A DNA stretch of 64,000 nucleotides from Romboutsia weinsteinii (GCF_002250835.2 NZ_NOJY02000009.1:83517-147516), one strand, 5' to 3'. Positions 33,714 through 43,670 are shown, numbered from the stretch's first letter. Program-made: numbers and translations. Notes: generated by a model from the letters alone, not told the origin.

Positions 33714-34565
33714 ATGAGACCGAAAAGACGTATTATTATAAGGTATAGAATTCCTATATACAAGTATACTTTAGTAAATTTAAATCTGAGAGAAGAAAAA
33801 TCTACAACTTCAAATATAATAACTGTAATACCTAAATACTCAAAAATAGAAGTAATAGATGCTGATGATGAATGGCTTAAAGTAATTTATGACTCTAAGG
33901 AAGGATATGTATATAAAGACTATGTGTCTGTTACTAAACATCCATGGTCTAATTTGAACTTAAGAGAAAATGAGTCTATATCATCTAATATTATCACAAT
34001 AATTCCAGCTAAATCACAAGTTGAAGTATTACAAGCAGATAACGATTGGAGTAAGGTAATTTACAATGACCAAATGGGATATGTTTTTAACTACTTTTTA
34101 TCAGATGATGGGAATAGACCTGACGAGTTAAATTACAAATACTTTTATACTGACATGACTAGATTTGTAAATGAAAATAATATTAAAAGCACGAGTGATT
34201 ATTTATTAATTACCGACCTTAAAAATAAATATACTTATGTATTTAAAGAAGATAATGGAAATTGGATTCAATTATATAAATGGTCTTGTACTGTAGGAAA
34301 ACCTCAAACACCAACTATAACAGGGACTTTCTTTATTAGTGGTAGAAAACCAGGCTTTGGAACTGATGAGTATTCTGTTAAGTATGCAACAAGAATTAGA
34401 GGTGGATATTACTATCATTCAATTTTATATGACTCAACAGGAAGTTATGTGATAGATGGAAGATTGGGTCAGGCACTTAGTCATGGATGTATTAGACTTG
34501 CAACAGATAATGCTAAGTGGATATATGATAATATACCAGATACAACGACTGTGATAATTCATTGA
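33714..34565 (+). CDS. SH3-SH3-L,D-transpeptidase (YkuD) protein
   Basis: A 283-residue protein with two bacterial SH3 domains (about residues 22-73 and 77-130; each starts LNLRE and ends with GYV), followed by a YkuD L,D-transpeptidase domain with the catalytic HGCIRL motif near residue 258. Such enzymes form 3-3 peptidoglycan cross-links, which dominate in Clostridioides-type walls, or attach proteins. The ATG at 33714 is spaced correctly from AAGGAG; the ATG at 33705 overlaps it. An obvious signal peptide is lacking (the N-terminus is MRPKRRIIIRYRIPIYKY), so export or deposition on spores is unexplained. Confidence 0.88.
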   Translation: MRPKRRIIIRYRIPIYKYTLVNLNLREEKSTTSNIITVIPKYSKIEVIDADDEWLKVIYDSKEGYVYKDYVSVTKHPWSNLNLRENESISSNIITIIPAKSQVEVLQADNDWSKVIYNDQMGYVFNYFLSDDGNRPDELNYKYFYTDMTRFVNENNIKSTSDYLLITDLKNKYTYVFKEDNGNWIQLYKWSCTVGKPQTPTITGTFFISGRKPGFGTDEYSVKYATRIRGGYYYHSILYDSTGSYVIDGRLGQALSHGCIRLATDNAKWIYDNIPDTTTVIIH

Positions 34566-34678
34566 TTAGTAAATTAATATACAGTTTCTATATACTATTT
34601 TAGAAAAATTTAAATACAGACAGTTTTGATAATAGTGTAGAGTTCCCAGGTTTATTGGATAGAAAAATTAAAAAGAAA

Positions 34679-34716
34679 ACCCTATTATAATTAACTATAG
34701 TAGGGTGATTTTTTAT
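34679..34716 (+). terminator. Terminator after the L,D-transpeptidase gene
   Basis: ACCCTATTATA pairs with TATAGTAGGGT, followed by GATTTTTTAT. The remainder of 34566-34946 is AT-rich and holds only this element and the promoter at 34872-34901. Confidence 0.8.
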
Positions 34717-34871
34717 GTTACTAACTATTATATAATTAAGAAAAATAAAGTTTATAAGCAATAAATGAAAGTTAGAAATCGAATTTTGTGTTGAAAATAA
34801 GACTTTTAAAGTATAAAGATTTATTTATAAAAGATAAAAGTAGTTTTTTCTTAATTTATATCATATTTTAA

Positions 34872-34901
34872 TTGACTATGTTTTTATAGCAGTGTTATGA
34901 T
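34872..34901 (+). promoter_or_regulatory. Promoter of the dcuC-type operon
   Basis: TTGACT (34872-34877) and TATGAT (34896-34901) are 18 bases apart, 46 bases before the first gene. Confidence 0.6.
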
Positions 34902-34946
34902 TTATTTGAAAAGGTATAAAATTCTGAAATTTCTAAGGGGGATAAC

Positions 34947-36311
34947 ATGTTAGGATTAATTTTAGCCGCTATAGTTTCAATTGGAACTGGATACTTTATT
35001 GTTAAAAAGTATAAAGCGCAAACAGTACTGCTACTAGCAGGTATGATTCTTATGGGGTGTGCCATAATTTTAGGTACAGGAGTTATAGTTTCTCCAGAGG
35101 AGACTACAGGATTTGCTTGGTTTGACATTCTTGAATTTATCAAGATAACGTTTTCAAGCAGAGCGGCAGGAATGGGGCTTGCTATAATGGCAGTTGGTGG
35201 ATTTGCTAGATATATGGATAAAATCGGTGCAAGTGATGCTTTAGTAAATATAGCAATTAAGCCACTTAAGCTTATAAGGTCACCATATTTAGTATTAGCT
35301 ATGGGATATATAATAGGTCAAATACTAAATATATTTATACCAAGTGCATCAGGATTAGGGGTTTTACTGATGGTTACAATGTATCCAATATTAATAAAGC
35401 TAGGTGTAAGTAAGCTATCAGCAACTGCTATGATTGGTACTTCAGCTTGCTTAGATCTAGGACCAGCATCAGGTAATGCGGTACTAGCATCACAAACAGC
35501 CCAAATGAGTTCAAGTATCTACTTTACAACTTACCAAATACCTGTTGCAATAGTTACTATAATTGTCATTGCAATTGCTCACTTTTTTGTACAAAGAAAT
35601 TATGATAAAAAAGAAGGTCATGTTGCAGAATTTAAAATAGGTAATGAAAATGATAGAACAAAATTAGATGTTCCTAAGATATATGCACTTTTACCAATAG
35701 TTCCGCTTATTTTAATATTATTATTTAGTGAACTAGTATTTTCAAGTGTTCAGTTAGATGTGGTAACAGCAATGTTCTTCTCAACTTTTATAGCACTGAT
35801 ATTTGAATTAATTAGAAAAAGAGATGTTAAAAGCGTATTTGCAAGTATACAAATATTCTTTGATGGTATGGGAGCTCAATTTGCAGCTGTAGTAACTTTG
35901 ATAGTAGCAGGAGAGGTTTTTGCTCATGGATTAAAGTCAATAGGTGCAATAGATACTATTATTGCTAGTGCACAATCACTAGGTTTTGGTAGTGTTATGA
36001 TGACTATAGTTATGGTTCTTATAATTGCAGTTAGTGCAATAATTATGGGTTCAGGTAATGCACCGTTTTTTGCATTTGCAGCACTTGTTCCAGATATAGC
36101 AACTAAATTATCTATACCTGCAGTATCTATGCTTTTACCTATGCAATTAACAGCTGGTATTGCAAGAAGTATATCGCCAATAACGGCTGTAATAGTAGCT
36201 GTTTCTGGTATTTCAGAGGTATCGCCATTTGATGTTATTAAGCGTACTGCAGTACCGATGGTTATAGGATTATTAGTAGTTGTTGTAAGTAACTTTATCT
36301 TATTTTTATAG
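34947..36311 (+). CDS. DcuC-family C4-dicarboxylate transporter
   Basis: A 454-residue integral membrane protein of the DcuC/anaerobic C4-dicarboxylate carrier family with about 12 spans. It shows GMGLAIMAVGGFARYMDKIGA, NIFIPSASGLGVLLMVTMYP and ACLDLGPASGNAVLASQTAQ. Members exchange or export succinate, fumarate or related acids. It has a strong AAGGGGGA site and leads a three-gene operon with an M20 peptidase and a CoA-transferase, so the substrate may be a dicarboxylate or an acylated amino acid used by those enzymes (inference). Confidence 0.87.
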   Translation: MLGLILAAIVSIGTGYFIVKKYKAQTVLLLAGMILMGCAIILGTGVIVSPEETTGFAWFDILEFIKITFSSRAAGMGLAIMAVGGFARYMDKIGASDALVNIAIKPLKLIRSPYLVLAMGYIIGQILNIFIPSASGLGVLLMVTMYPILIKLGVSKLSATAMIGTSACLDLGPASGNAVLASQTAQMSSSIYFTTYQIPVAIVTIIVIAIAHFFVQRNYDKKEGHVAEFKIGNENDRTKLDVPKIYALLPIVPLILILLFSELVFSSVQLDVVTAMFFSTFIALIFELIRKRDVKSVFASIQIFFDGMGAQFAAVVTLIVAGEVFAHGLKSIGAIDTIIASAQSLGFGSVMMTIVMVLIIAVSAIIMGSGNAPFFAFAALVPDIATKLSIPAVSMLLPMQLTAGIARSISPITAVIVAVSGISEVSPFDVIKRTAVPMVIGLLVVVVSNFILFL

Positions 36312-36333
36312 ATTTTATTAAGGGGGACAATTT

Positions 36334-37452
36334 ATGAATATAAATATGGAGAAATACCTAGGGGAGTTAGAGGAATTAGTAAATATAGATAGCGGTAGTA
36401 AAACTCCTCATGGAGTAGAAAAGGTATGTGATATACTTTATAAAAAGTTTGAAGATATTGGTCTTATTGTAAAGAAACACTATATAAATGATAATGCAGG
36501 ACCATGTTTAGAAGTTAGAAATAAAGAAGGAAAAGATATAGATATTCTTATATTAGGACATATGGATACTGTGTTTGGAGAAGGAACGGTTAAAGAAAGA
36601 CCTTTTAGTATGAGAGAAAATATAGCATACGGTCCAGGTGTTATTGATATGAAATCTGCACTTCTATCTGTTTACTATGTTATTAAAGATGTAATAGAAG
36701 ATAATAAAATTGATAAATCAATTTGTATAGCTTTTAATTGTGACGAAGAGATAAGCTCAATATATTCAAGAGAACTGCTAGAAGAACTTGGACGAAATAG
36801 TAAATATGCTTTAGTTTTAGAGCCGGCAAGAGCTAATGGTGCATTTGTTGCAAGTAGAAAAGGTGTAATGAAATATAAAATAGATTTTAGCGGAGTTGCA
36901 TCTCATGCAGGCAATAATCACAAGGAAGGTAAAAGTGCGATTCAAGAATTAGCTCATTGGGTTTTAAAACTTCATGAATTAACTAATTATGATTTAGAAA
37001 CAACAGTTAATGTTGGTGTAGTAAGTGGAGGAAGTTCTGCAAATGTTGTTTGTCCAAGTGCAAGCTGTGAGGTTGATGTAAGAGTTAAAACGATAGATGA
37101 AGCAAATAGAATTGATAAATGTATAAATGAATTATTAAATAATATCAACACTGATGGAGTAAGTGTTAAAGTTAGTGGTGGATTAAGTAGACCTCCTATG
37201 GAGATGACTGAGAAAAGAAGAGAGTTACATAAGTTAGTAGAAGAAATAGGTAAAGAGGAAGGTATAAATGTTCATTGGACAGATGCAGGTGGAGGATCTG
37301 ATGGTAATATTGTAGCAAGTGTAGGAACACCAGTTATTGATGCAATAGGACCAATTGGAGGATATGGTCATAATGAAAAAGAGTATTTAGAAATTGATTC
37401 AGTAGAGCCAATGGCTAGACTATTAAAAAAACTTATTGAAAAATTATCTTAA
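36334..37452 (+). CDS. M20-family metallopeptidase (carboxypeptidase G2-like)
   Basis: A 372-residue cytosolic zinc hydrolase of the M20 family. The metal ligands lie in LILGHMDTVF (His and Asp near residue 79) and YGPGVIDMKSALL. The catalytic Glu pair is in NCDEEISS near residue 136. The dimerisation domain contains GVASHAGNNHKEGKSAI, and the C-terminal His is in GPIGGYGHNEKEY. Relatives cleave C-terminal glutamate from folates or deacylate N-acyl amino acids. Being between a dicarboxylate carrier and a CoA-transferase, it may release a dicarboxylate or amino acid from an imported conjugate (inference). Confidence 0.9.
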   Translation: MNINMEKYLGELEELVNIDSGSKTPHGVEKVCDILYKKFEDIGLIVKKHYINDNAGPCLEVRNKEGKDIDILILGHMDTVFGEGTVKERPFSMRENIAYGPGVIDMKSALLSVYYVIKDVIEDNKIDKSICIAFNCDEEISSIYSRELLEELGRNSKYALVLEPARANGAFVASRKGVMKYKIDFSGVASHAGNNHKEGKSAIQELAHWVLKLHELTNYDLETTVNVGVVSGGSSANVVCPSASCEVDVRVKTIDEANRIDKCINELLNNINTDGVSVKVSGGLSRPPMEMTEKRRELHKLVEEIGKEEGINVHWTDAGGGSDGNIVASVGTPVIDAIGPIGGYGHNEKEYLEIDSVEPMARLLKKLIEKLS

Positions 37453-37469
37453 TAATAGGGAGACTCATA

Positions 37470-38984
37470 ATGGATGAAAAGAGATTAAGATGTAGTGAAC
37501 TAAGAGATAAAGTAGTAACAGCTGATATTGCTGCTAAGTTATTTGAAGATGGAATGACTGTAGGTGCTAGTGGATTTACTCCTTCTGGATATCCAAAGGC
37601 TTTACCTCTTGCTATTGCAAAACGTGCTGAATATGGAGAAAAATTAAAACTAAATATTATCACAGGAGCTTCAGTAGGACCAGAATTAGATGAAGCATTA
37701 GCTGAGGCTAACGTTATGAATAGAAGATATCCATATCAAACAGACTCTTCTTGTAGAAATGCAATAAATAATTCTGAAGTACATTATACAGATATGCATT
37801 TAAGCCACACACCACAGTGGATAAAGTATGGATTTTTAGGTAAGATGGATATAGCATTAATAGAGGCGATTGCTATAACTGAAGACGGCTACATTATTCC
37901 ATCTACATCAGTAGGGAACTCAAATGTATTTATTGAATGTGCAGACAAGGTCATAGTAGAAATAAATACATCCCAGCCTGTAGAATTAGAAGGAATGCAT
38001 GATATATATAATATGGCGTTACCGCCATTTAGAAAACCTATACCTTTAGTTAATGTTGATGATAAAATAGGTACAAATTATATTCAATGTGATAAAGATA
38101 AAATCGCGGCTATAGTATTTACTGACATAACTGATAAGACAAGACCTGTTGCACCAATTGATAATATATCTAAAAAGATGGCAGATAATCTTATTGATTT
38201 TTTAGAGCAAGAAGTAAAAGATGGCAGACTTCCAAAAAACTTACTACCATTACAATCTGGTGTAGGAAGTGTAGCAAATGCTATTTTAGGAGGTTTGGTA
38301 GATTCAGATTTTGAGGATTTAGTTATTTATTCTGAAGTTATCCAAGATAGTGTATTAGATTTAATAGATGCTGATAAGGTTAAGTTTGCCTCAGGTACTT
38401 CTTTAACTATATCTCAACCAAGACTAAAAGATTTTTATAGTAATATAAATAAATATAAAGATAAGTTAATATTAAGACCACAAGAAATAAGTAATAACCC
38501 TGAGATTATAAGGAGATTAGGGATTATTGCAATAAATACTGCAATAGAGGTTGATATATATGGAAACGTAAATTCAACAAATATTATGGGAAGTAGAATG
38601 ATGAATGGGATAGGTGGCTCTGGAGACTTTGCTAGAAATGGATATCTAACTATCTTTACAACTGAATCAATAGCCAAAGGTGGACATATTTCTAGTATTG
38701 TTCCTATGGTATCTCATCATGACCATACTGAACATGATGTTATGATTATTGTTACTGAACAAGGAGTGGCAGACTTAAGGGGATTATCTCCAAAAGAAAG
38801 AGCAATATGTATTATAGAAAACTGTGCTCATCCAGATTATAAAGAAGAATTATATGAATATTTTAATAGGGCTTGTGAGAGTAAATATAAGCATACACCT
38901 CATATAATTGGTGAAGCATTATCTATGCACGATAAATTCATGAAATTTGGAAGTATGAGAAACCTAGAAGAGATTTGTCAGTAA
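37470..38984 (+). CDS. Acetyl-CoA hydrolase/transferase family protein (succinate CoA-transferase type)
   Basis: A 504-residue class I CoA-transferase of the Cat1/acetyl-CoA hydrolase family. It likely moves CoA between acetyl-CoA or succinyl-CoA and an acid such as succinate. Seen are GASGFTPSGYPKALP near the N-terminus, IQSGVGS-like QSGVGSVANAILGGL, SEVIQD with the expected catalytic Glu, and the GIGGSGDFARNGY loop near residue 383. It is 17 bases from the peptidase gene and closes the operon. With the DcuC-type carrier this suggests CoA activation of a C4 acid during fermentation. Confidence 0.88.
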   Translation: MDEKRLRCSELRDKVVTADIAAKLFEDGMTVGASGFTPSGYPKALPLAIAKRAEYGEKLKLNIITGASVGPELDEALAEANVMNRRYPYQTDSSCRNAINNSEVHYTDMHLSHTPQWIKYGFLGKMDIALIEAIAITEDGYIIPSTSVGNSNVFIECADKVIVEINTSQPVELEGMHDIYNMALPPFRKPIPLVNVDDKIGTNYIQCDKDKIAAIVFTDITDKTRPVAPIDNISKKMADNLIDFLEQEVKDGRLPKNLLPLQSGVGSVANAILGGLVDSDFEDLVIYSEVIQDSVLDLIDADKVKFASGTSLTISQPRLKDFYSNINKYKDKLILRPQEISNNPEIIRRLGIIAINTAIEVDIYGNVNSTNIMGSRMMNGIGGSGDFARNGYLTIFTTESIAKGGHISSIVPMVSHHDHTEHDVMIIVTEQGVADLRGLSPKERAICIIENCAHPDYKEELYEYFNRACESKYKHTPHIIGEALSMHDKFMKFGSMRNLEEICQ

Positions 38985-39049
38985 TATTATATAGGGATTT
39001 GACACATCAAAATAGAATTATATTAAATTAAATAAATTAGATCGTATTG

Positions 39050-39113
39050 TATGCTCCTATTATGGTTAGCAGTTAAAATGATAAAGCTGTTAACACTAAG
39101 GGAGCATATTTTT
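39050..39113 (+). terminator. Terminator of the dcuC operon
   Basis: Outer arms ATGCTCC and GGAGCAT with an inner GTTA-GCAG/CTG-TTAAC helix are followed by ATTTTTAT. The remaining part of the 38985-39307 gap is AT-rich. Confidence 0.75.
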
Positions 39114-39307
39114 ATACTATGATAAAATATTTAAATTCCTTATACTTATAATAATTTTAAAACATAAATATAGAGAATAAATTTATTCTTAATTATCAAT
39201 AGTTTTGTATATTTTGTAATTAATATGTACTATAATGTATTAATGATTAAGCTATATCTAAACTTTTTGAAAGGAGATAATAAGAGATTTTTATTAAATA
39301 AATAAAC

Positions 39308-40129
39308 ATGAAAGAATTATTTACAATAGGAGAAATATCAGAGTTATTTAATATAAATAAGAAAACATTAAGATACTATGATGAAATAGATTTATTTAAG
39401 CCAAATTATATTGATAAGAGAAATAATTATAGATATTATACAGTTGATCAGTTTGAACAATTAAATACTATTAAGTATTTAAAAGAATTAGCCATGCCAC
39501 TTAACAAAATAAAAGCTCACCTTGAAAATGTAAGTATTGATAATATTATGAGTATATTCCAAGCTCAGAAAAAGATTACAGAAGACAAAATAAAGGAACT
39601 TAAACTTATTGAGCAAAAAATACAAAATAGGATTAATCAACTTAATAATGCTATAGATTATAGCAAAATAAATATTGTTACTGAAATCGAATTTCAAGAT
39701 AGACATGTAGTTATGTTAAGAGAAAAAGTAAAATCAACTAAAGACTTAGAATTATCTATTAGAAAACTTGAAAATGTAGCATACAATAATTCATCAATTT
39801 TTTTAGGAAAAGTAGGAGTATCTATTTCAAAAGAAAATTTAAAAAATAAGGTATTTGATGAATATAATTCTACTTTTATTTTTACTGAAGGAGAAGCATA
39901 TAATAAGGAGTTTTTGAAAGTACTAGAAAAAGGAACATATTTATGTATAAGATTTAATGGTACACATGTGGATTCTAAATTGTATTATAAAAAGCTGTTG
40001 GATATTATATATGAAAAAGGGTATAAGGTCTTACAAGATCCTATAGAAATCACATTAATTGATTATGGATTAACAAGAAATGAATCGGAGTTTGTGACTG
40101 AAATACAAATATTAGTAAAAAAACATTGA
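39308..40129 (+). CDS. MerR-family regulator with GyrI-like effector domain
   Basis: A 273-residue regulator. The N-terminal MerR winged helix is clear (FTIGEISELFNINKKTLRYY, then YRYYTVDQFEQLNTIKYLKEL). A coiled coil follows (about residues 75-120), then a GyrI-like/BmrR-type small-molecule-binding domain. This architecture is typical of multidrug-sensing activators. The best ribosome site, AAAGGAG at 39269-39276, is more than 30 bases from the ATG, so translation initiation is unusual or depends on leader folding. The ATG is retained because the protein starts exactly as the family does. Confidence 0.85.
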   Translation: MKELFTIGEISELFNINKKTLRYYDEIDLFKPNYIDKRNNYRYYTVDQFEQLNTIKYLKELAMPLNKIKAHLENVSIDNIMSIFQAQKKITEDKIKELKLIEQKIQNRINQLNNAIDYSKINIVTEIEFQDRHVVMLREKVKSTKDLELSIRKLENVAYNNSSIFLGKVGVSISKENLKNKVFDEYNSTFIFTEGEAYNKEFLKVLEKGTYLCIRFNGTHVDSKLYYKKLLDIIYEKGYKVLQDPIEITLIDYGLTRNESEFVTEIQILVKKH

Positions 40130-40161
40130 CATTCCAGTTACTGGAATGTTTATTATTATTT
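40129..40161 (+). terminator. Terminator-like hairpin after the MerR gene
   Basis: ACATTCCAG (40129-40137) and CTGGAATGT (40141-40149) with a TTA loop and a T-rich tail; it overlaps the MerR stop codon. Confidence 0.65.
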
Positions 40162-40217
40162 TAATAATTGAAGTAGATTCAAGAAAATATTTATTACAGA
40201 TTCATTGGAGGATAGTT

Positions 40218-40919
40218 ATGAAATTTAGTGTATCAAAAGAGGTTCTTGAAAAATTAGATAATGTATGTTTTGGGATAGTAGTAGCAAAAGGAATAGATAA
40301 CACAAAAGAGAATATTGAAGTCAAAGAAGCATTAATAAAGGTTATTGGAGAATGTGAAGAAAAGTATAAAGACACTAAAATTAAGGAATTGAAGGAAATT
40401 TCTTATTATAGAGAAGCGTTTAAAAAATTAGATATAAATCCAAATAAGTTTATGAGCTCTATAGAAGCTATGTTAACGAGAGTATCAAAAGGTAAGGGGT
40501 TACCTAGCATAAATCCTATAGTTGATATAGGGAACACAGTTTCATTAAAGTATACTTTACCACTAGGAGCTCATGATATTGAAACTTTAAACGGTGATAT
40601 TAGTGTTAAATTCTCAAAGTCAGGAGATACTTTTATTCCTTTAGGATCAGATGAATTAGAAATATTACTGGATGGAGAACTAACATATGCAGTAGAAGAT
40701 AGAATAAGAACTAGAAGATGGATTTGGAGACAGAGTGAACAAGGCAAAATTATTGATAAAAGCGAAAATATATTTTTCCCTATTGATGGTTTTATGGAAA
40801 ACTATGATAATGTAATTGCAGCAAGAGATGAGCTAGCTGAGATAATAAAGAGTATATTTTCATGTGAGGTTCAGGTCGGTTTTGTTGATAAGAATAGTAC
40901 TGAATTTGAAATAAACTAA
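40218..40919 (+). CDS. B3/B4 tRNA-binding domain protein (PheT editing-domain-like)
   Basis: A 233-residue stand-alone version of the B3/B4 domain of the phenylalanyl-tRNA synthetase beta subunit. Segments include YYREAFKKLDINPNKFMSSIEA, KGKGLPSINPIVDIGN and RTRRWIWRQSEQGKI. In the synthetase this domain edits mischarged Tyr-tRNA(Phe); free-standing proteins may edit in trans or hydrolyse other substrates. The ATG at 40218 has GGAGG eight bases upstream; a longer frame from 40146 overlaps the preceding hairpin and adds a non-homologous hydrophobic tail. Confidence 0.85.
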   Translation: MKFSVSKEVLEKLDNVCFGIVVAKGIDNTKENIEVKEALIKVIGECEEKYKDTKIKELKEISYYREAFKKLDINPNKFMSSIEAMLTRVSKGKGLPSINPIVDIGNTVSLKYTLPLGAHDIETLNGDISVKFSKSGDTFIPLGSDELEILLDGELTYAVEDRIRTRRWIWRQSEQGKIIDKSENIFFPIDGFMENYDNVIAARDELAEIIKSIFSCEVQVGFVDKNSTEFEIN

Positions 40920-40962
40920 TAAATAGTAGAGTTAATCTATGTCTAAGGAAAGAAGAAGTATT

Positions 40963-41003
40963 AATAAGCTATAAATCATATATATAATTTATAGCTTATT
41001 TTG
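40963..41003 (+). terminator. Intrinsic terminator after the B3/B4 gene
   Basis: AATAAGCTATAAAT pairs with ATTTATAGCTTATT, then TTGAATT. Confidence 0.7.
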
Positions 41004-41101
41004 AATTAGTAAAAATTTGTGAGATTGAGACAAATGAATTATAGTAATAAAATAGTTATATGAGGTTTAGGTAAATAAAGTCAGAGGGAGATATATATAT
41101 T

Positions 41102-42001
41102 ATGGAATCATTATATGTTAATGGAAATAGATATGAATTTGTAACTAATTATAAAGAGAATAAGCAGTTAAGGGAGAGTTTTAATAATTTAACAAGAAAA
41201 ACTTATGGATTTGATTTTGAAAAGTGGTATGAAGATGGGTATTGGAAAGATAATTATATACCGTACTCTCTAGTGCATGAGGGCAAAGTAATATCTAATG
41301 TGTCAGTGAATATAATGGATTTTATTATTTTAGGAGAAAAGAAAAGATATATACAAATTGGCACGGTAATGACAGATAGGAAATACCAAGGCAATGGATT
41401 AAGTAGGATTCTCATGCAAAAAGTTTTAGACCAATGGGAGGATAAATGCGATTCTCTTTATTTATTTGCAAATAAAGAGGTATTAAATTTTTACCCTAAG
41501 TTTGGCTTCACTTCAGAAAATGAATATCAATATAGTATAGATATTAGAGGAAAAAGTTATCTAAATAATAAGAGAAAAATGGATATGAACAAGGAAGAAG
41601 ATATAAAGTTACTATGCAATATCATACCAAATTCCAAAGATTTATGGAAAATATCTATGATAAATAATACATCTCTTGTAATGTTTTATTGTACTAGTTT
41701 TATGAAGGATTCAATTTACCATATTGAAGAACTGGATGCTATAGCAATAGCAGATTATGATGAAGATACTATATATCTACATGACATTTTCAGCATTAAA
41801 AATGTGAAACTACATAGTGTTATTAATCACTTGGCGACTAAAGATATCAAAAATGTAATTTTAGGATTTACACCTAATAGTGTAGATAATTATGAGGGAA
41901 GTTTATTAAAAGATGAGGATAATACTCTTTTTATTAAAGATGGAAAAGGAAATCCTTTTAAGTCAAATAAATTAATGTTTCCTATATTATCACATGCATA
42001 A
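41102..42001 (+). CDS. GNAT-family N-acetyltransferase
   Basis: A 299-residue protein whose N-terminal half is a GNAT acetyltransferase. The acetyl-CoA pyrophosphate loop is seen in VMTDRKYQGNGLSRILMQKV (about residues 81-100), and the later LYLFANKEVLNFYPKFGF is the usual motif B region. The C-terminal 150 residues resemble the second domain of larger GNAT/Eis-like enzymes, with the conserved HDIF segment. Substrate unknown. The start is preceded by GAGGGAGA. Confidence 0.85.
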   Translation: MESLYVNGNRYEFVTNYKENKQLRESFNNLTRKTYGFDFEKWYEDGYWKDNYIPYSLVHEGKVISNVSVNIMDFIILGEKKRYIQIGTVMTDRKYQGNGLSRILMQKVLDQWEDKCDSLYLFANKEVLNFYPKFGFTSENEYQYSIDIRGKSYLNNKRKMDMNKEEDIKLLCNIIPNSKDLWKISMINNTSLVMFYCTSFMKDSIYHIEELDAIAIADYDEDTIYLHDIFSIKNVKLHSVINHLATKDIKNVILGFTPNSVDNYEGSLLKDEDNTLFIKDGKGNPFKSNKLMFPILSHA

Positions 42002-42040
42002 CAACTAAATTATGTTATTAACAAGGTGAGCATAGAGAAT

Positions 42041-42082
42041 AAAAGTGCGTTTCTTATGTATAGAAGAAACACACTTTTTTAT
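42041..42082. terminator. Bidirectional terminator between GNAT and histidine kinase genes
   Basis: AAAAGTG-GTTTCTT pairs with AAGAAAC-CACTTTTTT between two convergent genes. Confidence 0.8.
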
Positions 42083-42107
42083 TTTGTAAATATAATTAAT
42101 AATAAAT

Positions 42108-43670
42108 TTAATTTATTTGATTAAATTTTAGTGTAACCTTGAATAAATCACCATCGATATCAATGCTCATGCTACTATCTTGAAGCTCTGAAATACTATT
42201 AGCAATAGATAGTCCAAGACCTGAGCCATCAGTACTTCTAGAAACATCACCACGGCGGAATCTTTCTAAAAGTTCATCTGCTTTTATATTTAATTTATGG
42301 TTAGATATATTTTTAAATGTAATAAATACTGTATTTTTATCAGTAAACATATCTATATATACCCTTGTATTTGACATAGAGTATTTTATAATATTTCCTA
42401 TAAGATTTTCAAAAACTCTCCAGGTCTTATTACCATCAATTAAAGTAAATATAGATTCATCAGGCACATTTATATTAAAGTCTAGGTTGCTTTGTCCTAT
42501 TTTATCCTCTAGCTCTACTATACTTTGTATTAATAACTCTTTTACATCTGTTTTCTTAAGATTTATTTCAATATCTCCACTACTAAGTTTAGATGCTTCA
42601 AATATATCTTCGATTAATGTTTTTAATCTTTGAGATTTCCTATCCAATATATTTATATAATCTTTCATTGTAGATTCATCTAAGTCATTATTTTTTATTA
42701 TATCTACATAGTTCACTATAGATGTTAGCGGAGTTTTTAAATCATGAGATACATTGGTTATTAATTCAGTTTTCATTTTTTCACTTTTTATTTGATTTTG
42801 TAGTGCAGCTTCTAATCCATTAGTAATATTATTAATGCTTCTTGCTAGAGATGAGATTTCGTCATTTCCTTTAATTTCTAACTTATAGTTTAAGTTACCC
42901 TCTGTTATATTTTGTATATTTTTAGAAATATTTTCTATGTATTTAAACTTTTTTGATACAATATGATAAATATAAGAATAAATTATTAATGTAATAAAAG
43001 TAAATAACATTGCATTGATAGCCCCACCATTTATATAAGTAATTGCAGGTTTAAAAAAAATATAGATAAACAAAATGTTTAATAAAAGTAAAATGATGAA
43101 AGTAGATATTAATTTTTTATTCAAAGTGCTGTTAGTATGCTTATCTAATAAATCACTAAATAAATTGCAAAGTAAAGACGTTTTATTTACTTTAAAGCTC
43201 TTAAAAGATAAATAAGATAAACATAATATATAAAAATTGCAAAACATTAATTCTCGATCATAAAAAGGTAGAGTTCCTTCCCAAATATTAAACCTAATAA
43301 ATACAAAAAACAAGATAATAAATATCAATACTTCAACAGAAAAATTAGATAAAAAAGATATTATATCTTTTTCTAGTTTAGAATAGGCATCTTTACTAAC
43401 CTTATAAATCAAAAAGAAAATTAAGGCTATTAATCCAGAAACAAGTGACAAATAAATATAATCATCAAATAAATCAGAAATTTTGTGCTCATATACATTA
43501 CCAAAAAAATAATACTTAGGTATAAAATCAGTACGAAAGTCATTATAGAAATTATATTTTAAATTAAAAACTGCCTCGAAGCATATTGATAATGCAAGAA
43601 ATAATATTGCAAGAGATATATATTTTAATACATAGCTGTCTTTAAAGGATTTTTTCAATTTTATAACCAA
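42108..43670 (-). CDS. Sensor histidine kinase
   Basis: A 520-residue membrane sensor kinase with about six hydrophobic segments in the first 250 residues, a HAMP-like linker (ISKNIQNITEGNLNYKLEIK), the phospho-acceptor motif NVSHDLKTPLTS with His near residue 308, and an HATPase domain with FENLIGNIIKYS, then GSGLGLSIANS. It overlaps the response-regulator gene by 29 bases, so the two are co-translated. The cognate target is probably the divergent FtsX-type ABC transporter, as in antimicrobial-peptide sensing modules (inference). Confidence 0.92.
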   Translation of the reverse strand: MVIKLKKSFKDSYVLKYISLAILFLALSICFEAVFNLKYNFYNDFRTDFIPKYYFFGNVYEHKISDLFDDYIYLSLVSGLIALIFFLIYKVSKDAYSKLEKDIISFLSNFSVEVLIFIILFFVFIRFNIWEGTLPFYDRELMFCNFYILCLSYLSFKSFKVNKTSLLCNLFSDLLDKHTNSTLNKKLISTFIILLLLNILFIYIFFKPAITYINGGAINAMLFTFITLIIYSYIYHIVSKKFKYIENISKNIQNITEGNLNYKLEIKGNDEISSLARSINNITNGLEAALQNQIKSEKMKTELITNVSHDLKTPLTSIVNYVDIIKNNDLDESTMKDYINILDRKSQRLKTLIEDIFEASKLSSGDIEINLKKTDVKELLIQSIVELEDKIGQSNLDFNINVPDESIFTLIDGNKTWRVFENLIGNIIKYSMSNTRVYIDMFTDKNTVFITFKNISNHKLNIKADELLERFRRGDVSRSTDGSGLGLSIANSISELQDSSMSIDIDGDLFKVTLKFNQIN

